The notes below the pieces were generated by a model. That model was not told the DNA's origin. It saw nothing but the letters and a program-made list of their open reading frames with translations, and made no database searches. The position numbers and the translations under genes were made by a program. DNA of 11,949 nucleotides, taken from contig CAYZXK010000017.1 of assembly GCA_964482395.1 (NCBI GenBank), forward strand, positions 1 to 11,949. Reading direction: 5' to 3'. Of the stretch, positions 5,569 through 11,949 are shown one piece after another. The DNA comes from CAYZXK01 sp964482395 (GTDB lineage: Bacteria > Planctomycetota > Phycisphaerae > UBA1845 > Fen-1342). Numbering within the stretch: the first letter of the stretch is position 1; each line of letters starts with the position of its first letter.

Positions 5569-8028
5569 ATGCTCGGGTCCGGCGCATCTGCTCGCTGCGC
5601 GGGGGCTTTCTTAGCATCGCTGTTGCTGATAGCCGCTCCGGGGGCTGCCCAGGTTCAGACACCCGCTGAAGGCTTCGTCACCGGGGCTGCCGCCCTGGCC
5701 TGGGAAACCTGGCAGGCCGCCATGCAGGCCATCCTGGACCACAACCCCCAGCAGGCCGAAACTCTTTTCGGCCAGCTTCTGGCTGAAGACCCCTCACCTT
5801 TGCGGATCGCGCTGCTGGCCGACCACACCGTACAGCGAACCGCGGCCGGCGGCGCAATTTTGCTGCTGGAACAGGACCTCGAGGCGGGCGCGGCCGGCCC
5901 CAACGGCCAGGCCATCGGCCAGCGGCTCGAACTGGGCCGCGAGCAAATGAATGAAGCCGACGACGGCTGGTACTTCTGTCAGATCGGCCGCTTCGACGTG
6001 GCCGACGCCAACTTCCGGGCCCTGCTGGCATCCGACCCTGACCCAGTCGCACTCCTGGAGCTGGCCGAGCGGGTTCCCAAACGCCGTGAAATACTCATCC
6101 AGCTCACCGACCACCCCACGGTCGGCGAATCGGTGCGAGCCATTCTCCGACTGCTGGCTCGTGGCGAGCTCGCCGTCAAGGCCGACCTGGTCCGCATCAA
6201 GGAGAACATCGAACGACTCGGCGGGCCGCCGCGCGGATTCGAGAATGCCGTCGAGGCGCTTAAGGACTCGGGCGAACACGCCATCCCGTTCCTAGTCCAG
6301 TACCTGCGGGACCCGGCCAAGAAAGACCTCCTCCGGCCGATCGTGCGATGCTTGCCGCTGATCGACCGTCCGGCAGTCAATCCGCTGGTGATGGCGCTCC
6401 GCATGGACGACCCAAGCACCAAGCGGTACATCGTCGAGGCCCTGGGCAAGATCGGATATGCCCAGGCGGTCCCCTACCTGCTCCAGCTCCGCCAAGACTC
6501 CCACACCCCGGAGGTGGTTCGCAGCGCGGTCGATGAAGCCCTGGATGCGTTGCAGCAGCGCGGCGTCGCGGTAGATCGCCAGATGCCGGCCGCGTCCGCC
6601 TTCTTCGAACTGGCTCAGGAGTACTACGCAGACAAGCCATCCCTGGCGGCCGACAGCCGCTTGGAAACCGCCAATGTGTGGTATTGGCGGGACAACCTGG
6701 TGCAGAACGTGCCGGTGCCGACCGCGATCTTCAACGAGATCATGTGCATGCGCTGCTGTGAGGAGGCTTTGCGGCTGGATCCCGGGCTCAGGCCAGCGCT
6801 GGCCTTGTGGCTGGCCGCCAACTTCCGACGCGAAGCCGAGCTGCGCCCCGATCAGGTGGATCCCACGCGGCCCGCAGGTTACCCCCCCGCCGCGTACTTC
6901 GCCCAGTCAGCCGGGCCGCAGGTTTGTCTGGCGACTCTGGAGCGGGCCATCCAGACCCGTGATCCGGCGGTCGCGCTGGGCGCTATCGAAGCCCTGCGCA
7001 AGACCGCCGGCCCGGCCAGCCTGGTCGGCGACGTCCAGCAACGCTTGCCATTGGCCGAGGCGCTCTCTTTTCCCGACCGGATGGTCCGAATCCAAGCCGC
7101 CTTGGCATTAGCCTATGCCCGGCCCACCCGGCCGTTCTTCAACTACCAGAACCTGATGCCGGTCTTGTGTGAAGCCCTGAGCATCCACGCCGGCGTCCAC
7201 AACGCCTTGGTGGTGGACCCCGACTCGGCTTCCGCCACGGCCCTCGTCGCTGCCCTGCGGGGCCAGGGCTACGAGGTTCTCTCCGACGCCTCCCTGTATG
7301 ACGGCCTGCAAAAGGTCCGCGACCAGCTCCCGGCCATCGACGTCATTCTGATCGCTTCCGACATCCAGAAGCCCGGTCTGACCGAAGGACTCAGCGCCCT
7401 GCGCGGCGAGTTCCGCTTTGCCGCCACTCCGGTGGTCCTGATCACCAAACCGGGGCACGCCAGCCTGATCCGTGACTTGCGGGGAGCCGACCACCGCCTG
7501 GCCGCAGTGTCCGCCAGCCCCGAACCTGCCGATCTGGAGCGGGCCATCGCCCTGGTCTCCCGGGCCGTCGGCGCCAAGCCAATCACCCCCGAACTCGGCG
7601 CTGGGTTGGCGATGGAGGCGGCCGAGGCGCTCCGCCAACTGGCGCTCACCGACAACCCCGTCTTTAACGTATCCGACGCCGAAGCCGCTCTGCTCGATGC
7701 GTTCAAGACCCACAACGTCGACCTGCGACTGGTGATCGCCGAAACCCTGGGGTACCTGGGCTCGGGCAAGGCCCAAGGGGCCATCGCCTCCCTCGCCTTG
7801 GATCCCGGGCAGCCCGAGGAAATGCGGGTCAAGATGTTTCTGGCGTTGGCGGAGGCTGCCAAGCGACGGGGCAATCTGCTGGCCGCTGAGCAGGTCCAGC
7901 AGATCGTGAAAATCGCCGAAGGCGAACCCAACCTGATTATTCGTCAAGCCGCATCCTGCGCGCTGGGAGCGCTGAACCTACCGGGAGAGCCGGGCAGCGC
8001 GATTGTTCGCAATCAATACCAGGGCTAG
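5569..8028 (+). CDS. Exported HEAT-repeat protein with degenerate receiver-like domain
   Basis: The protein has 819 residues. A signal peptide is visible (hydrophobic 12-27, likely cut after GAA or AAQ), so it probably acts outside the cytoplasm. Residues about 45-165 hold two TPR-like helix pairs. HEAT-like repeats occupy about 225-330, with AIPFLVQYLRD, NPLVMALRMDDPSTKRYIVE and AVPYLLQLRQD helices, and recur at about 460-535 and 680-805. Between the last two blocks, about 544-665, lies a receiver-like fold: NALVVDPDS (545-553), DVILIASDI (591-599) and TPVVLITKP (620-628). The phospho-acceptor position falls on A596, so phosphorylation is unlikely. HEAT and TPR units suggest protein binding or scaffolding. 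GGAGGT four bases before ATG 5569 fixes the start. It is the first gene after a strong promoter and is followed nine bases later by a small exported protein. Confidence 0.75.
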   Translation: MLGSGASARCAGAFLASLLLIAAPGAAQVQTPAEGFVTGAAALAWETWQAAMQAILDHNPQQAETLFGQLLAEDPSPLRIALLADHTVQRTAAGGAILLLEQDLEAGAAGPNGQAIGQRLELGREQMNEADDGWYFCQIGRFDVADANFRALLASDPDPVALLELAERVPKRREILIQLTDHPTVGESVRAILRLLARGELAVKADLVRIKENIERLGGPPRGFENAVEALKDSGEHAIPFLVQYLRDPAKKDLLRPIVRCLPLIDRPAVNPLVMALRMDDPSTKRYIVEALGKIGYAQAVPYLLQLRQDSHTPEVVRSAVDEALDALQQRGVAVDRQMPAASAFFELAQEYYADKPSLAADSRLETANVWYWRDNLVQNVPVPTAIFNEIMCMRCCEEALRLDPGLRPALALWLAANFRREAELRPDQVDPTRPAGYPPAAYFAQSAGPQVCLATLERAIQTRDPAVALGAIEALRKTAGPASLVGDVQQRLPLAEALSFPDRMVRIQAALALAYARPTRPFFNYQNLMPVLCEALSIHAGVHNALVVDPDSASATALVAALRGQGYEVLSDASLYDGLQKVRDQLPAIDVILIASDIQKPGLTEGLSALRGEFRFAATPVVLITKPGHASLIRDLRGADHRLAAVSASPEPADLERAIALVSRAVGAKPITPELGAGLAMEAAEALRQLALTDNPVFNVSDAEAALLDAFKTHNVDLRLVIAETLGYLGSGKAQGAIASLALDPGQPEEMRVKMFLALAEAAKRRGNLLAAEQVQQIVKIAEGEPNLIIRQAASCALGALNLPGEPGSAIVRNQYQG

Positions 8029-8037
8029 GAGTGGCCT

Positions 8038-8730
8038 ATGTTGGCCGGTTTGTTGCCCATTCTAGTGCTGACAGCGCTGACTCAGGCGGCCGAAACGACC
8101 ATGGCCTCCGACCGACGACCTTCCCCAAAGCCGGTTGCCTGGGAATTGGAGTTCAAGTTCCTCGACCCCCGGCCGATCGAGGTTCAGTTGCCCGGCTCGT
8201 CGCAGCCGGAAGTCTACTGGTACATGGTGTATACGGTCGTGAACCCCGGGCCGCGGAGCCAACGCTTTTTCCCAATCTTCCAGATCGTGACGGAAGACCT
8301 GCGCGTCCTGGATACCGACCTGGGCATCAGTCCGCTGGTCTTCGACGCGATCGCCGAGCGCCACCGGACCACCCACAAATACCTGGTCGAGCCGAGCAAG
8401 GTGATCGGGGCGTTGTTATCGGGCGACGACAACGCCCGGGAATCGGTGGCTATCTGGCGGCAGATTGACCTAACCCAAAATAATTTCTGCATTTACATCG
8501 CGGGCCTGAGCGGAGAGAGCCGGTTGATCCCCAACCCGCGCTATGACCCGGACCGGCCCCAAACCCAAACCCTCACCGCCCCGGACGGCCGTCAGCAGGT
8601 AGTCGAAGTCAATCCGCGGCACTTCACCCTTCGCAAAACGCTGGCGATCCACTATACTATTCCCGGTTCGCCGCACGCCCGGGCGACCGCCCTGCCGCAG
8701 CGCGGCCTGGTAGAGTGGATTATGCGGTAG
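8038..8730 (+). CDS. Exported protein of unknown function
   Basis: This 230-residue protein is not recognised. It opens with a typical signal peptide (hydrophobic residues 2-16, likely cut after TQA or QAA). The mature part has alternating hydrophobic strands such as WELEFKFLDPRPIEVQL (34-50), VYWYMVYTVVNPG (58-70) and FFPIFQIVTEDLRV (77-90), typical of a beta-rich domain. These resemble an Ig-like strand pattern without a firm family match. A later segment has PRHFTLRKTLAIHYTIPG (193-210). GGAG (8028-8031) overlaps the stop of the HEAT-repeat gene and sits six bases before the ATG. The two genes are therefore one transcription unit and may work together outside the cytoplasmic membrane; the partnership is inference from spacing. 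Confidence 0.7.
   Translation: MLAGLLPILVLTALTQAAETTMASDRRPSPKPVAWELEFKFLDPRPIEVQLPGSSQPEVYWYMVYTVVNPGPRSQRFFPIFQIVTEDLRVLDTDLGISPLVFDAIAERHRTTHKYLVEPSKVIGALLSGDDNARESVAIWRQIDLTQNNFCIYIAGLSGESRLIPNPRYDPDRPQTQTLTAPDGRQQVVEVNPRHFTLRKTLAIHYTIPGSPHARATALPQRGLVEWIMR
8630..8659 (+). promoter_or_regulatory. Possible internal promoter for rpmA
   Basis: TTCGCA (8630-8635) and TATACT (8654-8659) are four-of-six and five-of-six matches to sigma-70 boxes with an 18-base spacer. They lie inside the 3' end of the preceding gene, about 130 bases before rpmA. The 58-base gap just before rpmA (8731-8788) has no better candidate. The match is weak. Confidence 0.25.
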
Positions 8731-8788
8731 CATCCGGTTGCTGCCGTGCGGAGGGCCTTATCAGGGCCGTTAGGACTGAGAGACGCAG

Positions 8789-9040
8789 ATGGCACACAAG
8801 AAAGGGCAAGGTTCGACGCGCAACGGGCGCGACAGCAACCCCCAGTTCCGGGGCGTGAAGCTTCACGGCGGCCAGATCGCTCGAGTCGGAAGCATCCTGG
8901 TCCGACAATGCGGCACCCCGTTTAAGCCGGGAAGACACGTCGGCCGCGGCCGCGATGACACTTTGTTCGCCCTGGTCGACGGCGTGGTCCAGTTCCACGG
9001 GCGGTGCGTGTCGGTGATTCCCATTTCCAACAACGCCTGA
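8789..9040 (+). CDS. rpmA: 50S ribosomal protein L27
   Basis: The 83-residue protein matches L27 along its length. It begins MAHKKGQGSTRNGRDSNPQ, then GVKLHGGQIARVGSILVRQ with a following GTPFKPG, and VGRGRDDTLFALVDGVVQF. L27 is a large-subunit protein whose N-terminal tail reaches towards the peptidyl transferase centre. There is no cleavable N-terminal extension of the kind found in Firmicutes. The start has a modest GAGAGA site. L27 usually sits between rplU (L21) and obgE. Neither is here: upstream is an exported protein and downstream is a convergent ftsW. The C-terminal tail after VQF (HGRCVSVIPISNNA) differs from the short lysine-rich ends common elsewhere. Confidence 0.97.
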   Translation: MAHKKGQGSTRNGRDSNPQFRGVKLHGGQIARVGSILVRQCGTPFKPGRHVGRGRDDTLFALVDGVVQFHGRCVSVIPISNNA

Positions 9041-9082
9041 ATGCGGGGGAGCTAAACCGGTCAACGCCCAGCCGCACACCGG

Positions 9083-9101
9083 AGCGGTAGCCCGTACCGC
9101 T
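9083..9101. terminator. Weak hairpin between convergent rpmA and ftsW
   Basis: AGCGGTA (9083-9089) pairs perfectly with TACCGCT (9095-9101) around a five-base loop, in the 78-base gap between the two convergent genes. Neither side has a T-run, so it is not a standard intrinsic terminator. It could still act as a bidirectional 3'-end stabiliser or pause. Confidence 0.35.
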
Positions 9102-9118
9102 GCGCCAGGCTAATCCAA

Positions 9119-10324
9119 TCACCCGACCCTCCGACCAACCGCTGCCAGCAAGCCGGCGGCCACACCCAGAAAAACCACCCCCGACCCACCGGCCGACACG
9201 AACGGCAGTGATATCCCCTTGGTGGGAATGCTGTTAGTGACCACCCCCACGTTCATGGCCGCCTGAAGGCAGATGGTGAGCGTGAGGCCCAGAGCCAGCA
9301 AGCGGCCGAAGGGATCCGGCGTGTGGGCGGCAATCCGCCAGCCGCAGCCCAGCAAGAGCACGAACAGGATCACCACCGCGATCCCCCCTACCACTCCCAG
9401 TTCCTCGCAGATAATCGCCAGGATAAAGTCATTGTTGTCCTGCGGCAGGTAGCCGTACTTTTGCACGCCGGCACCCAGCCCTCGACCCAACCACCCCCCC
9501 GACCCGATCGCCAGCAAAGCCTGCTTCACTTGATACCCGGCCCCGGCCGGATCGGGAGCGCTGGAGAGAAACGTCTGGATACGTTCGATCCGATGGGGCT
9601 TTATCACGACCAGGCCGGCACCGGCGACTCCGGCCAGGGCGACCAGCAGGGCCAGATGAGTCCAGCGCGCCCCGCCGACACATAACAGGACGAGCATAAC
9701 CAGTCCCATGAGGGCCGCAGTCCCATAATCTTCAATCCCGGTAAGGCCGACCAGGGCACCACCGGTGAGCATCGCCGGCAGAAAGCCCCGTCGAAGATCC
9801 CGGCTTGCCGGGGTCCCAGGCGAGCCCGGACCCGCCCCGGCCGGCCCCGGCCGGGTGAGCAGCGCCGCCAGCCAGATTACCAGGACCACCTTGGCCAGCT
9901 CGGAAGGTTGGAATTGGATGATGGGGGGCCCGCCATAGACCAGAATAGCCCGCCGTGCTCCGAGAGACTGGTGCCCAATCCCCGGGATGAAGACCGCGAC
10001 CAACAGCGCCAATGCCAGAGCCAGCAGAAGCCCGGCTCGCCAGCCGTCCTTGCGGCGCTGCCAGGCCAGCACACGGTAGTCCACGTGGGCCGCGATCAGC
10101 ATTGCCAGGAAGCCCAGAAAGGCGAAAACGCCCTGCTTGAGCGGCGATTCCCACCAGGACCGCCAGTTCAGGCCGACCTGGTCCAGGGTGGCCGACGCGG
10201 AATAGACCATCGCCACGCCCAAGGTCATCAGCCCGCCGGCCACCAGGATAACGGTCGGGTCGTACAGTCGCGGGCCGAACCGGGGACAGGAATGGGCGGA
10301 GCCGGCGGCACAGTCGGCACGCAT
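9119..10324 (-). CDS. ftsW: SEDS peptidoglycan glycosyltransferase FtsW (or RodA-type)
   Basis: The protein has 401 residues and about ten membrane helices, normal for SEDS enzymes, which polymerise lipid II into glycan strands with a partner class B PBP. Conserved pieces are FQPSELAKVVLV (138-149), IEDYGTAALM (197-206) where D199 matches the catalytic Asp, YQVKQALLAIGSGGWLGRG (264-282), YGYLPQDNNDFILAIICEE (290-308) and TNSIPTKGISLPFVSAGGSG (363-382). The usual PD-F/Y-GT has E in place of P, and SYGGSS reads SAGGSG. I call FtsW rather than RodA because the gene follows mraY in the division cluster. GAGG (10332-10335) is seven bases before the ATG. Only four bases separate it from the mraY stop, so the genes are co-transcribed. 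Confidence 0.9.
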   Translation of the reverse strand: MRADCAAGSAHSCPRFGPRLYDPTVILVAGGLMTLGVAMVYSASATLDQVGLNWRSWWESPLKQGVFAFLGFLAMLIAAHVDYRVLAWQRRKDGWRAGLLLALALALLVAVFIPGIGHQSLGARRAILVYGGPPIIQFQPSELAKVVLVIWLAALLTRPGPAGAGPGSPGTPASRDLRRGFLPAMLTGGALVGLTGIEDYGTAALMGLVMLVLLCVGGARWTHLALLVALAGVAGAGLVVIKPHRIERIQTFLSSAPDPAGAGYQVKQALLAIGSGGWLGRGLGAGVQKYGYLPQDNNDFILAIICEELGVVGGIAVVILFVLLLGCGWRIAAHTPDPFGRLLALGLTLTICLQAAMNVGVVTNSIPTKGISLPFVSAGGSGVVFLGVAAGLLAAVGRRVG

Positions 10325-10328
10325 CGGA

Positions 10329-11480
10329 CTACCTCAGTTTAATGGTGGCCAAAGCGAAGGCCGCGAAGAGGGCCGCCAGCAGCCAGAAACGAATGACGAC
10401 CTGGGTCTCGGTCAGACCGCCCAGGTGGTAGTGGTGATGGAGCGGAGCGCAACGGAAGACTCGGCGGCCGCCGGTGGCCTTGTAGACGCAAACCTGGATC
10501 AGCACCGAGGCGGCCTCGATGACGAACACACCGCCGACGATCAGCAGCATCAGCTCCAGCCGGGTGACGATCGCCACGTATCCCACGAGCCCACCCAGCG
10601 GCAAGGCGCCGGTATCGCCCATGAAGACCTGAGCCGGGTACGCGTTGTACCACAGGAAGCCCAAACAGGCCCCGACTACCGCCCCGCAAAGAACCGCCAG
10701 TTCGGCGCTGCCTGGAATATGATAGAAAAGTAGCTGCCGCGAAAGCTCCTCGCTGCCCACCACGACCGCGAACACCATGAAAGCGACCGCGGTGAGCACC
10801 ATGCACCCGCTGGCCAGCCCATCCATTCCGTCGGTCAGGTTGACCGCGTTGGAAGTGCCGGCAATGACCAGGACCGCGATCAGCACGAACGCGGTGCTGC
10901 TGAGGGGCAACGGATGCTTGTAGAACGGGAGGCTGAGCACGTTGTAGAAGGCACTGACCCGGGCCTCCAGGTCCCCCCAACGCGCCTCAGCCAGGTTGGC
11001 CTCCCCGAACCGGTAGATGAAGACCGCGAGCATGGCACCCAGGCCGATCTGGAAGACCAGTTTCTCCCAGGTTCTCAGGCCCGAGCGGGTACCCGATCGG
11101 CGGCTGGCGGTGAGTTTCAGCCAATCGTCCACTCCCCCCAGCACCGCCAGCCAGATCAGGCAGAACAGCCCCAGCGTGATGTAGAAGTTGCGCAGGTCGG
11201 CCAGGAGCAGCGCGGTGAGCAGAATGGCCAGGGCGATCAGGATTCCGCCCATGGTCGGCGTATTGACCTTGCTGCGCGTGGCCCGGTTGAGAGCTTCATG
11301 GTCGAATTCCGGCTGGTCGCCGATCTTCATCTGCACCAGCTTGCGGATCATCCAGGGTCCCAGGGCCCAGACGATGAAGAAGCTCAGCAGCATGGCCAGA
11401 GTGGCCCGGAAGAGCGGGCTCTCGGGTGCGTAGCCTCTCAGCCTCCACCCGACGTTCCAGAGGTACCACAGGTAGAGCAT
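10329..11480 (-). CDS. mraY: Phospho-N-acetylmuramoyl-pentapeptide transferase
   Basis: MraY moves phospho-MurNAc-pentapeptide from UDP to undecaprenyl phosphate, making lipid I at the cytoplasmic membrane. The 383-residue protein has about ten helices. Active-site motifs are intact: TPTMGGILI (74-82), GGVDDWLKL (115-123) with the D118/D119 pair, NAVNLTDGMDGLA (211-223), VFMGDTGALPLGG (286-298) with D289, and APLHHHYHLGG (345-355). It is slightly longer than the 360-residue E. coli enzyme, partly from an inserted segment near residues 160-200. The frame is open 21 codons further, but that start would overlap murF by about 60 bases. ATG 11480 begins one base after the murF TGA and its MLYLWYLWNVGWRL fits MraY, so I use it. 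No clear ribosome binding site is present, suggesting coupling to murF. Confidence 0.95.
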   Translation of the reverse strand: MLYLWYLWNVGWRLRGYAPESPLFRATLAMLLSFFIVWALGPWMIRKLVQMKIGDQPEFDHEALNRATRSKVNTPTMGGILIALAILLTALLLADLRNFYITLGLFCLIWLAVLGGVDDWLKLTASRRSGTRSGLRTWEKLVFQIGLGAMLAVFIYRFGEANLAEARWGDLEARVSAFYNVLSLPFYKHPLPLSSTAFVLIAVLVIAGTSNAVNLTDGMDGLASGCMVLTAVAFMVFAVVVGSEELSRQLLFYHIPGSAELAVLCGAVVGACLGFLWYNAYPAQVFMGDTGALPLGGLVGYVAIVTRLELMLLIVGGVFVIEAASVLIQVCVYKATGGRRVFRCAPLHHHYHLGGLTETQVVIRFWLLAALFAAFALATIKLR

Positions 11481-11481
11481 G

Positions 11482-11949
11482 TCAACCGACCGGCGCGGTC
11501 TCCAGCCGCCGGCGCAGGGGCTCGATGAGCCGATCCAGTTCAACCGCCCGCGAAGCCTTCAACAGCACCACATCCCCCGGCTGCAAGCTGCCCGCCAGCC
11601 GCTCCAGACACTCGTCCACGTCTCGGCAGCGTTCCACGCTGGGCCCGAACAGCCCACCCTCGGTCAGAACCTGGCTGGCTCCCGCCCAGCTCTGACCCAC
11701 CAGAACGACGCGTTGGACGTTCCCGTCCCGCAGGCGCCGGGCGACCCGACGGTGCATGTCCGCCGACACGGCCCCCAACTCTCGCATTTCGCCCAGCACC
11801 GCAATCCGCCGCCCGCGGCAGGGCATCTGCTCCAGGACGTCGATCGCGGCCGCGGTACTTTGCGGATTGGCGTTGTAAGCGTCGTTGACGATAGTGACCC
11901 CGCTGATCTCCAACACCTCGTTGCGCATGGGCGGGGCCACGAACGACTC
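11482..11949 (-). CDS. murF: UDP-MurNAc-tripeptide-D-Ala-D-Ala ligase MurF, C-terminal part
   Basis: The frame is open to the window edge, so the N-terminal part and start lie outside; about 155 residues are visible. MurF adds D-Ala-D-Ala to UDP-MurNAc-tripeptide in the cytoplasm using ATP. The visible part is the last section of the central domain and the C-terminal Mur ligase domain. It has APPMRNEVLEI, then TIVNDAYNANPQSTAAAIDVL, the diagnostic MurF segment, then RRIAVLGEMRELG and DVVLLKASRAVELDRL near the end. All are standard for MurF and distinguish it from MurE. The stop is one base before the mraY start, consistent with the usual murF-mraY order. Confidence 0.95.
   Translation of the reverse strand, partial: ESFVAPPMRNEVLEISGVTIVNDAYNANPQSTAAAIDVLEQMPCRGRRIAVLGEMRELGAVSADMHRRVARRLRDGNVQRVVLVGQSWAGASQVLTEGGLFGPSVERCRDVDECLERLAGSLQPGDVVLLKASRAVELDRLIEPLRRRLETAPVG

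Noticed and set aside
7108..7947. 279-codon leftward frame antisense to the HEAT-repeat gene
   Set aside because: Gly/Gln/Asp-rich shadow composition; the other strand has a signal peptide, promoter and repeats.
8750..8768. GGGCC-TTATCA-GGGCC motif before rpmA as a regulatory hairpin
   Set aside because: It is mainly a short direct repeat; the possible stem is only five pairs with a bulge and resembles no known ribosomal protein leader.
11481..11543. Upstream start for mraY at 11543
   Set aside because: It would overlap the end of murF by about 60 bases and add a non-conserved tail; the TGA-C-ATG junction at 11480 is more likely.

Overview
The window is a GC-rich, gene-dense stretch of bacterial chromosome. 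No gap between genes exceeds about 160 bases, and I see no tRNA, rRNA, CRISPR array, transposase or phage gene. The gene content points to Planctomycetota, perhaps Phycisphaerae: an exported HEAT-repeat protein, DUF6599 and DUF362 proteins, and a divergent, incomplete division/cell-wall cluster. This placement is an inference from gene style and content, not from a marker-gene tree. A perfect fold-back repeat at base 1 suggests that the window starts at or near the end of an assembled contig.

Region 1 (1-4224) holds a possible membrane redox module. A truncated membrane protein of the spermidine-synthase-like fused family reads leftwards and runs into the fold-back. Rightwards come a membrane-anchored DUF6599 protein, a DUF362 protein with a Tat-like leader (sharing an ATGA with the previous gene) and a large polyferredoxin. 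The polyferredoxin looks like NapH and NapG fused into one chain, with six four-cysteine motifs and two membrane CxxxCP motifs. Together they could form a membrane electron-transfer complex that spans the membrane. Its substrate cannot be read from the sequence.

Region 2 (4192-5406, leftward) has an unrecognised polytopic membrane protein followed by a 67-residue protein with a good ribosome binding site. The small gene overlaps the 3' end of the polyferredoxin gene tail to tail.

Region 3 (5470-9040, rightward) starts with a perfect-consensus TTGACA/TATAAT promoter and a leader hairpin that ends at the ribosome binding site. It drives an 819-residue exported protein made of HEAT-like repeats around a degenerate receiver-like domain, then a small exported protein of unknown function. 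Ribosomal protein L27 (rpmA) follows without its usual partners rplU and obgE.

Region 4 (9119-11949, leftward) is part of the peptidoglycan synthesis/division cluster in the order murF (partial), mraY, ftsW, tightly packed and probably co-transcribed. murD is absent from its usual place between mraY and ftsW, and the cluster ends at ftsW, convergent with rpmA. An intact MraY and FtsW imply that the organism makes lipid I/II and has a SEDS glycosyltransferase.
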